Positions 17,573 through 27,516 are shown, numbered from the stretch's first letter. The stretch: 64,000 nucleotides of DNA from Mucilaginibacter jinjuensis (GCF_028596025.1 NZ_CP117167.1:992001-1056000), one strand, 5' to 3'. Translations and numbers: made by a program. The notes: generated by a model not told the origin, from the letters alone.

Positions 17573-18127
17573 TTAGTTATTTTTAAACGAAGTGTTCATG
17601 ACAGGCGGTGCACTTTGTTTGCTTAGTTCGCGATAACTGGTAATAGCAAGGCCGGGTTGCATGGGCAGGGTAAAGGTGTCTATGAAATCCCGGTCGTCTT
17701 GCAGTAAATCTTCTAACGACAGGATCATGTTATTGCCGATTACCTGGTGCAGCATCAACGTCCCGGTGATAAATTTGATGCTTAGGCGATGGGCATTAAT
17801 CTGTGTAATGTCCGATTCTATTAGTTCAAAAACTGGTTGCTCATAGTTCAACTCATTACCAAGGGTATCCTGCAAAAAGGGAATCTTGTTATTCAACGGT
17901 ATTAAAAAGTGCAGGCCTGCAACGCTCATTTTGTAGTGCATAGAGTTGGCGCGGCTGTCTCTGGCTTTCATTTCGGTGAAAGTTTTCAGTTCGCCATCCA
18001 GGTTGTAAGCCTGAGATTTCATCCTGAACTCCTGGTATGTGGCATTAAAAATATTACGCTCAAAATCTGTTTGCGCGTTAGCATCTATAACGTGTTTGTA
18101 GGTTAGCTTTATTAACGCAGTTGCCAT
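17573..18127 (-). CDS. Conserved protein of unknown function
   Basis: A 184-residue soluble protein, start taken at MATALIKLTY; a Met two codons upstream is possible. There is no signal peptide and no recognised motif. The N-terminal part is helical and polar (FERNIFNATYQEFRMKSQAY), the middle is beta-rich (MHYKMSVAGLHFLIPL), and the C-terminus is an Asn/Lys tail. It has its own terminator and is separated from the large outer-membrane gene, so it is probably monocistronic. Confidence 0.55.
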   Translation of the reverse strand: MATALIKLTYKHVIDANAQTDFERNIFNATYQEFRMKSQAYNLDGELKTFTEMKARDSRANSMHYKMSVAGLHFLIPLNNKIPFLQDTLGNELNYEQPVFELIESDITQINAHRLSIKFITGTLMLHQVIGNNMILSLEDLLQDDRDFIDTFTLPMQPGLAITSYRELSKQSAPPVMNTSFKNN

Positions 18128-18205
18128 AATCAATAGTTGTTGTTAAAAATAAAAGACCGGTTATGTATGTCTAAACAAGTGTCGGCGAACAAGCCATATC
18201 TATCG

Positions 18206-18242
18206 ACGAATGGGGACAGGGTTTAAACCCATCCCCATTCGT
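18206..18242 (-). terminator. Intrinsic terminator with nested palindrome
   Basis: ACGAATGGGGA (18206-18216) pairs with TCCCCATTCGT (18232-18242); the loop itself is the palindrome GGGTTTAAACCC. It sits 8 bp after the stop of the minus-strand outer-membrane gene. Confidence 0.8.
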
Positions 18243-18249
18243 TATATTA

Positions 18250-21102
18250 TTATTCGCCACCCGGGGGAGGGCCGCCCATGCCTCCGCCAGGGAAACGGCC
18301 TCCACCCGGTCCGCCGCCCGGCGGGCCATCACCAGGGCTTGGGCGTTTACCAGCAAATTTTTGCAGTTTCAATGTAAAGCTTAACAGGTAGTACCGGCCT
18401 AAACGGTTGGCCTGGGTCTGGGTTACATAACTGCTGGAGCTGGTTGTGGTGTAACCGGTATTCTGGTTAAACAGATCGAAAGCTGATAGGCGGATCGTAG
18501 CTGCATTGTTCTTCAGAAAGCGTCTCTCCGCATACACATTTAAAATGTTGGGGTTGGTTGATCCTGTGAAACCTTCATAAATCACCTTGCTGTAATCGTA
18601 GCTCAGGGTATAATCCTTAAAGAAATAGTTTTTACCGTTTATCCCCAGGTTTATCGTCTGGAAGTTGTTGTTAACATTAGCCTGGCTGATAGAGTTAGTG
18701 GTATGGTTAACGCTGTAGCTGGCGCTTGCTTCGGCATCAATTACATCGGTAATATCCACACGGAATTTTGTACCCTGGGTTAATACCAGGTTTTTGGCAA
18801 TGTTTTTCTCGGTGGTCATGGCGTAAGTATCGTCGGCCACGTTGCTGATGTACGAGATGTTGTTGTTATATGCAATGTTACCGTTAAACATCAGCGTGTA
18901 CTTGCGTTTCTCCCAGGGTTTGGCAAAAACATAGTTGGCATTGCCGCCATAGTAACCATCGGCATTTAAGTAGTTGGTTAAAATAGTACCGGCCAGTTTA
19001 GGGGTCGGTGTATAAACTTTAGGGTAGCTAATGGTATTGGCTACAATTTTATTATCAGTTTGCGTGAACGATAAATTGGTGAACAAAATATTGCCTGTAG
19101 CAAAATTAAACTGGTTATACTTTACCGAGAAGTTGTTGTTAAACTCGGGCTTTAGGTTGGCATTACCTTGCACCGGGTACGATGCATTTGAGAAATCCAC
19201 CACCGGCTGTAGCTCATTATAAGTTGGCTGATTGCTTGCGCCGTTATAATTTAAGCTCAAGCTTTGGCTGCGCGAAAAGTTGTAGATAAACCTTGCAGTA
19301 GGTGCAATATTAAAGGTGGTAATGTGTGTTTGTGTCCCGGTGGTTAATGAGTTACCATCCAATATAGATGGCTGTGCAGCGATACCTAAAGTGTAATTAT
19401 ATTTCTTTTGGATGAAGCGATAATTCAAACCAAAACGGTTGGTGATGAAAGTGAAGTTATAATCATTACTCAACAACGCGTAGTTATTACGGGTATTGAG
19501 CGTGGTTAAAGTATCGGTCTCTTTATCAGATGTGGTGTAAGCATGGTGATAGGCATAGTTCAGTTCTAAATACCCATGCTTGCTTATTGGTTCCATGTAT
19601 GAGAGCGAAGTACCTACGGTATCGGTACGCACATTAGTATTGATCAATTGGTTTACAGGCGCGTTAGCTACACCAACCAGGTAACTATAAACCGGGTTCT
19701 GTGTCTGATCAAGTTTAGCCGAGCCTGCACTTACATTGATGCTGAAGTTACGTCCCTTGCGATTAAACCTGTGATTGTACAATAAATTAGCGCCATAATT
19801 AGGTGCCGATGAGTTGAGGGTAGAGAGCAGGTTATAATCAGAAACCGTTTGGTCGTTCTGCATAAATAAGCTCGATGCCGATTGATTGGTTTTTACACCC
19901 GCATAAGAAATGCTGGGCACAAATTTTAAATAGTTAACCGTATCTGGCTTGTATTCGATGTTGAAGTTAAAACGATGGTTAATCTTTTCGTCGGTTTGGT
20001 TACTCGCTACATTATTAACAATGGGGTTGGTGAGCGAAGTGTTATTCTGAATGGTTGAGCTGATGGTATTGGTAGTATTATCAGAAAAACTGTAGCTGCC
20101 ATAAGCGGTAATATGTTTGCCCCAAGAGTCGCGGTAGTTTAAACCGATAGAACGCGCTGTAGTAATGCCATTAGTATTAGATGAACTGCCACCACCCGGA
20201 GGCCCTCCCGGACCGCCACCACGCGGACCACCGCCGCCAAAGCTAAACAGGTTAGTGTTGGTATTATTTAAGTTGCCCAAAAAAGCCAACTGCCTGTCGC
20301 CGTTAAAGCTGAATGCCGTAGCCGATGCCACATAACGATTATCTTTCTCCTGTGGGATAGCATCTGCACCATCACCAAGCGAGGCCTGGCCAAAGTAGCC
20401 GTAGTTTTTGCTTGGCTTAATAGTAATGTTTAGTACTTTTTCGGGCTCGCCGGTTTTAAGGCCTGTAATGTTGGCCTGGTCACCGTAATCATCAATGATC
20501 TGGATGTTCTCAACCACATCGGCAGGTAAGTTCTTGGTGGCAGTTTTTAAGTCTCCTCCAAAAAAGTCTTTACCGTTTACGCGCACTTTGGTCACGCTTT
20601 TTCCCTGTGCTGTAACATTACCGTCTTTATCCACATCAACACCGGGCAGTTTCTTCAGTACATCTTCAACCGGGGCGTTGTCGCGCACTTTGTAGGCATC
20701 GGCCTTAAACTCAATGGTATCTTCCTTCAGCTTAACCGGGTTAATATCGGTAATGGTTACGCCATTCAGCATGTGCGATTCAAACTTCATCACAATGGTA
20801 CCCAGGTTAACCGTTTTTACATCGGCCGGGAGAATTATATGGCGTTTTAAAGGTTGGAAACCAATAGAGGTCAAGGTAAGGTCGAAAGTATTGCCCTGTA
20901 CATTATTAAAGTTGAAAGCGCCGTTGGCATCGGTAGCCGTGCTCACGCTGTCTTTCCCGGTTTTGAGTTTGATGGTAGCACCAATAACGCTTAAACCTGT
21001 CGAGTCTTTAACAATCCCGCTTACCGGCCTTGCCGTTTGGGCTTTGGTTGTGGCAATGCCGGCAAGCAGCATAATAATGAGTAAAGCATATCGTATCTTC
21101 AT
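18250..21102 (-). CDS. Outer-membrane beta-barrel protein with CarboxypepD_reg domain
   Basis: A 950-residue TonB-receptor-like outer-membrane protein of the Outer_mem_beta-brl_3 type. Signal peptide 1-21, carboxypeptidase-regulatory-like domain about 25-110, a plug-like region with VEDVLKKLPGVDVDKDGNVT and VNGKDFFGGD, then a barrel of about 650 residues. There are two Gly/Pro-rich stretches: one near residue 290 (GGGGPRGGGPGGPPGGG) and one at the C-terminus, where the chain ends GGPPPGGE instead of the usual aromatic residue. No SusD partner follows. It is divergent from the LytS/LytTR pair at 21359, a frequent arrangement in this phylum. Confidence 0.85.
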   Translation of the reverse strand: MKIRYALLIIMLLAGIATTKAQTARPVSGIVKDSTGLSVIGATIKLKTGKDSVSTATDANGAFNFNNVQGNTFDLTLTSIGFQPLKRHIILPADVKTVNLGTIVMKFESHMLNGVTITDINPVKLKEDTIEFKADAYKVRDNAPVEDVLKKLPGVDVDKDGNVTAQGKSVTKVRVNGKDFFGGDLKTATKNLPADVVENIQIIDDYGDQANITGLKTGEPEKVLNITIKPSKNYGYFGQASLGDGADAIPQEKDNRYVASATAFSFNGDRQLAFLGNLNNTNTNLFSFGGGGPRGGGPGGPPGGGSSSNTNGITTARSIGLNYRDSWGKHITAYGSYSFSDNTTNTISSTIQNNTSLTNPIVNNVASNQTDEKINHRFNFNIEYKPDTVNYLKFVPSISYAGVKTNQSASSLFMQNDQTVSDYNLLSTLNSSAPNYGANLLYNHRFNRKGRNFSINVSAGSAKLDQTQNPVYSYLVGVANAPVNQLINTNVRTDTVGTSLSYMEPISKHGYLELNYAYHHAYTTSDKETDTLTTLNTRNNYALLSNDYNFTFITNRFGLNYRFIQKKYNYTLGIAAQPSILDGNSLTTGTQTHITTFNIAPTARFIYNFSRSQSLSLNYNGASNQPTYNELQPVVDFSNASYPVQGNANLKPEFNNNFSVKYNQFNFATGNILFTNLSFTQTDNKIVANTISYPKVYTPTPKLAGTILTNYLNADGYYGGNANYVFAKPWEKRKYTLMFNGNIAYNNNISYISNVADDTYAMTTEKNIAKNLVLTQGTKFRVDITDVIDAEASASYSVNHTTNSISQANVNNNFQTINLGINGKNYFFKDYTLSYDYSKVIYEGFTGSTNPNILNVYAERRFLKNNAATIRLSAFDLFNQNTGYTTTSSSSYVTQTQANRLGRYYLLSFTLKLQKFAGKRPSPGDGPPGGGPGGGRFPGGGMGGPPPGGE

Positions 21103-21358
21103 TTTTAGTTTAATTAATGCTGCAAAACAATGGCTTGCATGCCATACTAAAAAAGGCGATAGACAGTGAGCTTATAAATGTAGACCGAGGCCTTGTTTTA
21201 CTCTATAAGTGCCTGTTTGATAGATAATCATTGTTTGACGTAGTGTTAAACGGGTAATCTTAGCCCTTCGTCGGTGTTTGGCTCAATTTGATAGATTTTA
21301 ATTGCGGTTAACAACCATTAAGGCTTATATTGATTAAGTATTCGTTAAATTTTTGTCC

Positions 21359-22441
21359 ATGTCAGAACCATCGACCCATAAATTCAAGAAGTCTATCTCC
21401 GTACTGGTGCTCATTCATATTTTAATATGGACGGTAATAGCGGTGGTGCTGTTTGTGTATCAACCCTTGTCGTGGAATATTGCCATCCCCATTCAATTAT
21501 GGATAAAGCAGGCTATTGTATTGGCATTGCTTATTATATCATACTATGTTAATGCCAACCTGTTTGTACCAAAGTTTCTGCTGCAAAACCGGACCCGCGA
21601 TTTTTTTATCCTGTTAATACTGCTTGTAGGCTTTGTTTTATTTATTAATAGCTGGATGGATCCCTGGCTACATATCCCGCAGTTAATGGATAAAGCTTTC
21701 CATCAGCACGGTCCGCCTCATCCGCGTGATCATAAACGGGATTTTTCTGTACTGATGCTTACCATGACTTCATTGGTTCTGGGAATCAGTACCAGTGTTA
21801 CAGCCATCCAAAAATGGCAGTCGGATCAGCAACGCAGACAGGAACTGGAGCAGGAGAAAACAACATCCGAGCTATCGTTCCTGAAAGCGCAAATCAATCC
21901 CCATTTCTTTTTTAATACCCTGAATAATATTTATGCCCTTACGGTGGTTGATGTAGAAGCATCGCGCGAGGCTATCCATAAACTGTCGCGCATGATGCGT
22001 TACCTGTTGTATGAAACGCAGCAGGATACCACTTTTTTAAGTAAAGAAATCGGGTTTATTAAAGACTACATCGAACTGATGAAACTACGTTTGACCGACA
22101 GGGTAACGCTGCAATTTATTTATCCCGAAAACTTAAAGGACGAGCAAATTGCCCCAATGCTTTTTTTACCTTTTGTTGAAAATGCTTTTAAACACGGTAT
22201 AAGCTCTACCGATCCAAGCAATATTACCATTGTGATAACGCAGAACGATGGCCTGCTCAGTATGAATGTAAGCAACACTATTTTCGATGACCCGCAGGTA
22301 CAGGTAGAAGGCGATAGTGGCATAGGTTTAAACAATACCCGCCGCAGGCTGGATCTGATCTACCCCAATCATCACACCCTAATCATTGAACGCACTGCTG
22401 ATGATCAATATAATGTTAAACTAACGCTCAACTTATCATGA
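21359..22441 (+). CDS. LytS-type sensor histidine kinase
   Basis: A 360-residue inner-membrane kinase. ATG 21359 is preferred over an in-frame TTG two codons earlier. Four membrane helices lie in residues 10-150, with a short His-rich loop (HQHGPPHPRDHKRD) after the third. The His_kinase domain follows a coiled coil: the phosphoacceptor His is in LKAQINPHFFFNTLNNI. The HATPase domain contains MLFLPFVENAFKHGI and SGIGLNNTRRRL. It overlaps its response regulator by ATGA. Confidence 0.9.
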   Translation: MSEPSTHKFKKSISVLVLIHILIWTVIAVVLFVYQPLSWNIAIPIQLWIKQAIVLALLIISYYVNANLFVPKFLLQNRTRDFFILLILLVGFVLFINSWMDPWLHIPQLMDKAFHQHGPPHPRDHKRDFSVLMLTMTSLVLGISTSVTAIQKWQSDQQRRQELEQEKTTSELSFLKAQINPHFFFNTLNNIYALTVVDVEASREAIHKLSRMMRYLLYETQQDTTFLSKEIGFIKDYIELMKLRLTDRVTLQFIYPENLKDEQIAPMLFLPFVENAFKHGISSTDPSNITIVITQNDGLLSMNVSNTIFDDPQVQVEGDSGIGLNNTRRRLDLIYPNHHTLIIERTADDQYNVKLTLNLS

Positions 22442-23160
22442 TACTAAATTGCATCGCCGTTGATGATGAACCTCTGGCATTGGGCCTGGTGAGTTCGTTT
22501 ATTGAGCAAACACCTTTTCTTAATCTCAAAGGCCGCCTCTCGAGCGCGGTAGAAGCTTTAAAGGTTTTGAATGATGAAGATATAGACCTGCTGTTCCTTG
22601 ATATACAAATGCCTAACCTCAACGGCATTGAGCTGGCCCGTGTGCTGGATAGCCGTGTTAATAAACCCCGCATTATTTTCACCACGGCCTACAACCAGTT
22701 TGCTTTAGAAGGGTACAAGGTTGATGCCTTGGATTACCTGCTGAAACCCTTTAACTACGAGGAATTTCTCCGAGCCGCCCAAAAAGCCCTCAAATACAAA
22801 GAACTGATTAACAAACCCGCCGAAGAACCCAAGCAGGAAGATGAATACCTTTTCATCAAGGTAGAATACCAGTTAGTCCGCGTAGCGTTGAATGATATTT
22901 TATATATAGAAGGCCTTAAAGATTATGTAAAGATCTGGCTCAAAAGCGCACCAAAGCCTTTGTTATCGCTCACTAGCCTCAAGGCCCTCGAAGAGAAACT
23001 ATCATCCCGTCGCTTTATGCGCGTACACCGCTCGTTCATCGTATCGCTTGATCAGATTAATTCTGTTACCCGAAATACCCTGCAAATAGGTGATATCAAC
23101 ATCAGTGTTGGCGAGCAGTATAAGGATGCTTTTAATGGATTTATTAGTAAATGGGGGTGA
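22438..23160 (+). CDS. LytTR-family response regulator
   Basis: A 240-residue two-component regulator. The receiver domain spans 1-120, with acidic DDE at 9-11, the phosphoacceptor Asp in LLFLDIQMP, the Thr in IIFTTAY and Lys in YLLKPF. The LytTR DNA-binding domain is at about 140-238, with DILYIEGLKDYVKIW and FMRVHRSFIVSLDQI. It works with the overlapping LytS kinase. The divergent outer-membrane gene at 18250 is the nearest candidate target; TTTGATAGAT occurs twice in the shared region (21216 and 21287) but does not form an obvious LytTR box. Confidence 0.9.
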   Translation: MILNCIAVDDEPLALGLVSSFIEQTPFLNLKGRLSSAVEALKVLNDEDIDLLFLDIQMPNLNGIELARVLDSRVNKPRIIFTTAYNQFALEGYKVDALDYLLKPFNYEEFLRAAQKALKYKELINKPAEEPKQEDEYLFIKVEYQLVRVALNDILYIEGLKDYVKIWLKSAPKPLLSLTSLKALEEKLSSRRFMRVHRSFIVSLDQINSVTRNTLQIGDINISVGEQYKDAFNGFISKWG

Positions 23161-23228
23161 GGAGGAGAAGCAAGAGATAAGAAACAAGCGACAAGACCTT
23201 CTTTCATAAAGAACGTTCATACTACCAC

Positions 23229-23687
23229 GTCATTGCGAGGAACAGCCTGTCCCGGATTTATTTCGGGAAAGCAATCTCTAACCGATTCGCACTGCCATCA
23301 ATACCGCACAATCCGTTTTCCATTAGGAACGGGTGTATGTAATGATTGTCAGTGGATGTTCATTTCTTTTTCTCTCAAAAAGAAACGAACCAAAGAAAAA
23401 GTCGCAGCCGAGTCCTGTTGCTATCGAGTGCAGTGGTTGGGCAGGGACAGTGGTTACCGCAACATTACCAATGCTGCATTAGAAGAGGTTATGTTAAGGT
23501 AGTGGTTGGTTCGGCAACTATTAATTTTGTCATTGCGAGGAGGAACGACGTGGACAACCGACCGTAGGGAGCTTATTAATACCGATGAAAACAAACACTT
23601 CATTAATAATCTCGTAGCTGTACAGATCAGATAGACTATGTATATGACGAGATTGCCATCCCGACAGCTGTTGGGACTCGCAATGAC
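23229..23687. repeat. R1 intergenic repeat, full copy 2
   Basis: A 459-bp homologue of the element at 6086-6503, again beginning GTCATTGCGAGGAAC and ending CTCGCAATGAC. Shared internal blocks include ACCGATTCGCACT, TTTTCCATTAGGAA, GTCAGTGGATGT, GGACAACCGACC and CATTAATAATCTCGT. Its internal hairpin (23359-23372 with 23378-23391) changes GTAC/GTAC of copy 1 to GTTC/GAAC, keeping the pairing. It fills the 23161-23708 gap. Confidence 0.85.
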
Positions 23688-23708
23688 AAAAATTAAAGAT
23701 GCTTAAAT

Positions 23709-24761
23709 CTACAGCCCTGCAAACTGAAACGCCTTAGTAACCTTAAAATCCTTACTCGTTTCGCCGGCGTAAATCTCCCCTTTAGAAACAGCAAGCCTTT
23801 TTACACTGGCAGTTGCTGCAAAATCAACCTTTTTTAAATCAACCCAAAAGGTATTGGGGCTTAGTACGTTTTCGAAGTAATAGACCAGATTTTTCTGATC
23901 AGATACGGTGCGCCAGCGGGTACTTGATATATTGGGCTGGCCGGGCGTGGTGATGCCATAAGGCACAGAACAATTCCTGATCACGCTAAACATGCTGGCT
24001 GTTGCAATATGGATATTATCTGTTTGCGGAATGGCATGAACGTAAAATGATGCACGCACAAAACGGTCGGCGGCGCGGTTGGTGCCAGGCAGCATGGTAG
24101 TGCCGCCAATTTCTTTCCAGTATTCATTTAAGGCCAGTTGTTTTTCAAATATGGGCGAATTGGTCATCACCTGGTAAGCCTTGTTGTGGTGGATGTCGAG
24201 TTTGCCGTTGACGTATTCGAAGATGGCATTATCGCCCGATGGATCTGAAATGGCGAGGTGCAGATTGGCCATGCGGTCGGTTCCTGGCACATTGGCTGTA
24301 ACTACAGTGAAATGCTGTTTGGCCAGTTCGTTAACAGCCTCATTAACCGTTTGAAAGTTATCCAGCACATATTGTACCCAGGCAGATATAGCAAGCCCTG
24401 GTTTTTTGCCGTCGTATTTTTCGTACTGCGATTCGGCCAGCCAGAGCAGATTGGCAACCAGGCCTTTTTCGTTCATGCCATCGGTGCTGCAAATGTCATA
24501 ACCCGATGTAATTACACTACCGTATTTTGATTTCCATTTAAGAGAATTCGGTCCGGCCTCGCCGCTGCGTGCCATACCCCGTGGGAAGATCCAAAGGTTG
24601 CTGGCTATATCATCGCTCCAGTCCATTGAACGCGCGGTAATTACCGTGCCGTTTGGGCCCTGATACATTACCCGGGTACAGGCAACGGAGTCGATAGTTT
24701 GAGAAACTATCATTAAGAACAATAATACGATGGCCGATTTTTGTAGTAATTGATGATTCAT
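23709..24761 (-). CDS. Linear amide C-N hydrolase (choloylglycine hydrolase family)
   Basis: A 350-residue exported Ntn hydrolase. The signal peptide ends SVA, and the next residue Cys (CTRVMYQGPNGTVITARSMD) would become the N-terminal nucleophile after cleavage. The Arg of ARSMDW and later Asp and Asn residues fit the choloylglycine hydrolase/penicillin V acylase active site. Expected to hydrolyse linear amide bonds of bile-salt, penicillin or N-acyl type in the periplasm; the natural substrate in an environmental bacterium may be an acyl-homoserine lactone or fatty amide, which is inference. Confidence 0.9.
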   Translation of the reverse strand: MNHQLLQKSAIVLLFLMIVSQTIDSVACTRVMYQGPNGTVITARSMDWSDDIASNLWIFPRGMARSGEAGPNSLKWKSKYGSVITSGYDICSTDGMNEKGLVANLLWLAESQYEKYDGKKPGLAISAWVQYVLDNFQTVNEAVNELAKQHFTVVTANVPGTDRMANLHLAISDPSGDNAIFEYVNGKLDIHHNKAYQVMTNSPIFEKQLALNEYWKEIGGTTMLPGTNRAADRFVRASFYVHAIPQTDNIHIATASMFSVIRNCSVPYGITTPGQPNISSTRWRTVSDQKNLVYYFENVLSPNTFWVDLKKVDFAATASVKRLAVSKGEIYAGETSKDFKVTKAFQFAGL

Positions 24762-24941
24762 AGATAAGAGGTTTTATAATGAATAAAAATTGTACGCTAA
24801 CCAAAGGGAGTAAAATATTTATACAATTCATAATTGCTTCTGTTCCAGTTTACAAAATGAAACCTGTGAATTGTAAGCTATCTTTTACTTGCCGGTAAAA
24901 CATTATTAATTAGCTTTAGTTACCATTTAAATCTCTCACAA

Positions 24942-26525
24942 ATGAAAAAACTTTTTACTCTGTTCTTCGCATTTATTTTAGCCGGTATTTTTATTGCTTT
25001 TAAGCGAAATAGTGATTCGCCTTTGCCGCCAACTGTAAAGACAGAACAAGGCCTGGTATCGGGGGTAAAAAGCTCATCGGGGGATGTGATGGCCTTTAAA
25101 GGAATCCCTTTCGCTGCGCCGCCAATTGGTAATTTGCGGTGGAAAGCACCGCAACCAGCCATACATTGGGAAGGTGTACGTAAGTGTGATGACTTTGGCC
25201 CAAGCCCAATGCAGCCTGCGCCTAAACTGTTTTTTGTGTGGACGAACGAGTTCCTGATTCCCGAAGCACCGATTAGTGAGGATTGCCTTTATTTAAATGT
25301 GTGGACCAAAACGGCCAGTACGCACAAAAAGCCTGTGCTGGTGTGGATTTACGGTGGTGGTTTTGGTACCGGTGGTGCGGGTGTACCCATTTATGATGGC
25401 GAGGCAATGGCACGTAAGGACGTGGTATTTGTATCATTCAATTACAGGGTAGGGGTATTCGGCTTTTTTGCGCACCCGGAATTGAGTAAAGAGTCGCTGA
25501 TCCATAGTTCGGGTAATTATGGTTTGATGGACCAGATTGCTGCATTGAAATGGGTGAAGAAAAACATCGCAGCGTTTGGCGGCGACCCGGATAATGTGAC
25601 CATTGCTGGGCAGTCGGCAGGATCAATGAGTGTGAATTGTTTGGTGGCTTCGCCGAAGGCTAAAGGATTATTTCAGCAGGCTATTGCCGAAAGCGGTTCG
25701 ATGATGATCAGCAACCAGAACAAAAAAATGATAGACCTCAACACAGCCGAAGCACAAGGCGTGGTGGCGGCCAAAGGCGCAGAGGTAACTTCGCTGCAGG
25801 ATCTGCGGGCCTTATCATCACAACAACTGTTAGAAAAGGTAAAAGGCCAGTTCGGGCCAATTGCCGATGTTTATAATATATTGCCCGAACCCGTTTACCA
25901 GATCTTTGCCGAAAAGAAGGAAAATAAGATCCCGGTAATTGTGGGCTGGAACGCCGATGAGGGTATTGTGCCTAACCTTAAAAATAAAGAAGATTATATT
26001 AAGCAACTGCGTGCCGATTACGGTGCCCGTGCTAATGATGTATTAAAATATTATCCTGCCGGTACAGATGAAGAGGCAGCCAACTCTCAGGTACAATTAA
26101 ACCGCGATGTTACTTTTGCTTTATCGGGCTACCAATGGGCCAAGTTGCAAAGCAGCCGAAGGGATAAACCGGTGTATGTTTACAATTTTACCCGCAGGCC
26201 ACCGGCTGAGGGCGAGTACATTAAATACAAATCGTTCCACACGGCAGAGGTAGCTTATGCGCTGGATGACCTGAAGTTCCTCGATCGCCCATGGCAGCCG
26301 GTTGATCATCAGTTGAGCAAAACTATGTCAGACTACTGGGTTAACTTCGCCCGTAATGGCGACCCTAACGGTAAAGGGTTACCGCAATGGCCTCAGTTTA
26401 ATGAGAAAACTAACCAGGTAATTGTTTTGGGTGATAAAGTATCAGTGCAGACGATACTGGATAAGGAGCGGTTGGATTTTATGCTGAAGTTGTTGAACAG
26501 GACTTTGGAGGAGATAAAGCAATAA
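24942..26525 (+). CDS. Type B carboxylesterase
   Basis: A 527-residue secreted esterase of the carboxylesterase type B family. The signal peptide covers residues 1-22. The N-terminal FKGIPFAAPPIGNLRW and SEDCLYLNVW motifs are classic, as is the oxyanion region WIYGGGFGTGG. The nucleophile is the Ser in GQSAGSMSVN; the acid is probably Glu in NADEGIVP and the His lies in SFHTAEVAY. Hydrolyses carboxylic esters. Divergent from the Ntn hydrolase across a 180-bp promoter region. Confidence 0.9.
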   Translation: MKKLFTLFFAFILAGIFIAFKRNSDSPLPPTVKTEQGLVSGVKSSSGDVMAFKGIPFAAPPIGNLRWKAPQPAIHWEGVRKCDDFGPSPMQPAPKLFFVWTNEFLIPEAPISEDCLYLNVWTKTASTHKKPVLVWIYGGGFGTGGAGVPIYDGEAMARKDVVFVSFNYRVGVFGFFAHPELSKESLIHSSGNYGLMDQIAALKWVKKNIAAFGGDPDNVTIAGQSAGSMSVNCLVASPKAKGLFQQAIAESGSMMISNQNKKMIDLNTAEAQGVVAAKGAEVTSLQDLRALSSQQLLEKVKGQFGPIADVYNILPEPVYQIFAEKKENKIPVIVGWNADEGIVPNLKNKEDYIKQLRADYGARANDVLKYYPAGTDEEAANSQVQLNRDVTFALSGYQWAKLQSSRRDKPVYVYNFTRRPPAEGEYIKYKSFHTAEVAYALDDLKFLDRPWQPVDHQLSKTMSDYWVNFARNGDPNGKGLPQWPQFNEKTNQVIVLGDKVSVQTILDKERLDFMLKLLNRTLEEIKQ

Positions 26526-26577
26526 GAGAGAGGCAAGAGTCGAGAGCCAGGAATCGAGATAAAGCTCCACCCATCTC

Positions 26578-26925
26578 GTCATTGCGAGGAACGAAGCAAT
26601 CCCCGACCGATTATTACTGACTTGAATACTTCAAAACATTATGAACAGGTTGTACTCTAATCAATGTCAGTCCCGCTCAATCGCCGCGGGTAGAGCTATT
26701 ACTTTTTAGCCAAAAAGTAATCAAAAGGCTCATCGGCAAAAGGCTTCTTTGCGCACAAGGCCATTCCGCACAAGCGTACAGAACCACAGGCCGGGATATT
26801 TTGCCCTGCTCACGCAGCGCACAGGCCAGCCCTTCTGCAAAATCTCCAATGCCTCTTCCTGCGCGCAGGCCACCATTGTTCTGTCCGCTTTTAGCCGAAG
26901 CCGTTTGCTGACGTTAACAGGACGC
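26578..26925. repeat. R1 half-copy followed by GC-rich noncoding repeat
   Basis: Starts with a lone GTCATTGCGAGGAACGAAGC without the matching opposite end. Further on a perfect hairpin ATTACTTTTT/AAAAAGTAAT (26697-26720) is followed by a GC-rich block (GGCCGGGATATTTTGCCCTG and neighbours) that lacks a start codon or codon bias. An open frame exists there but looks noncoding. The 26526-27026 gap holds no gene. Confidence 0.5.
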
Positions 26926-26930
26926 TATTA

Positions 26931-26975
26931 TAAACAAGAAAGGTTACGAAACTATCGCAACCTCTCTTGTTTTAA
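26931..26975 (-). terminator. Intrinsic terminator
   Basis: AACAAGAAAGGTT pairs imperfectly with AACCTCTCTTGTT around CGAAACTATCG, flanked by A/T runs. It is 50 bp downstream of the minus-strand gene at 27027. Confidence 0.65.
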
Positions 26976-27026
26976 ATTTAAATCCGAAATCGAACATTCG
27001 AAATCCGAATATCCTTGACTCTCTTC

Positions 27027-27233
27027 TTAGAAGCTTGCCTTAGCTTCTTTGGCTTTATCCGTTATTTGTTCGAGGGCATCTTTAGCGTAGCTTTTCAGTT
27101 TGTCTACTAAATCGGGCGCTTTGTCGGCTAGTTCGTCAATTAATGATTTGCCTTCGCTTTCGTTCTTTTTAACTACATAACTAATGCCGTACGCAACTGC
27201 TGCGCCAATGGCAATATATTTTAATAGGTTCAT
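27027..27233 (-). CDS. Small YtxH-like membrane protein
   Basis: A 68-residue protein with one N-terminal hydrophobic helix (LLKYIAIGAAVAYGISYVV) and a charged amphipathic helical tail (LVDKLKSYAKDALEQITDKA). This is the layout of YtxH/general-stress small membrane proteins in Bacteroidota. Ribosome-binding signals are weak as usual in the phylum. Monocistronic, with a terminator downstream. Function unknown; a stress role is inference. Confidence 0.6.
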   Translation of the reverse strand: MNLLKYIAIGAAVAYGISYVVKKNESEGKSLIDELADKAPDLVDKLKSYAKDALEQITDKAKEAKASF

Positions 27234-27322
27234 GATTGTTATTTTTTAATTATTTGGTATGTGTAGTACAATGTTAGTGCCAACTATTTAGTTGTGAGTT
27301 TTGAATTAGTGAGGGAGTGAGT

Positions 27323-27516
27323 AATTTAATGAGTGAATGATAGAAGGAGAGAATGAGCGAATAGTGAAAGATGTAGTTTTTTATTCACTCATTCTATCAT
27401 TCAAAATTCACTCATTGATTTAATGAGAGAATGATAGAAGGAATGAATGGTGAATAGTGAAAATGTAGTTTAATTATTCACTCATTCTATCATTCTCTCC
27501 TTCTGTCATTGATTTA
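27323..27516. repeat. Tandem pair of about 96-bp hairpin units
   Basis: Two consecutive copies, each starting TTTAATGAG(A/T)GAATGATAG and ending TCATTGATTT, each with an internal inverted repeat (GAATGATAGAAGGA against TCATTCTATCATTC). Related fragments (TCACTCCTTCTATCATTCAC) recur at 27925-27955. Between 27517 and 27770 a GC-rich noncoding block separates them. Nothing coding is seen in 27234-28063. Confidence 0.7.

Noticed and set aside
17290..17586. 98-residue open frame on the plus strand
   Set aside because: It runs through two palindromic repeats and a terminator; the translation reflects repeat sequence only.
21103..21352. LytTR binding sites between the outer-membrane gene and the kinase
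   Set aside because: Only a 10-bp direct repeat TTTGATAGAT 71 bp apart is present; it lacks the spacing and sequence of LytTR boxes.
26749..27018. 89-residue open frame on the plus strand
   Set aside because: It lies in a GC-rich intergenic repeat and a terminator, has no promoter or family-like features, and looks noncoding.
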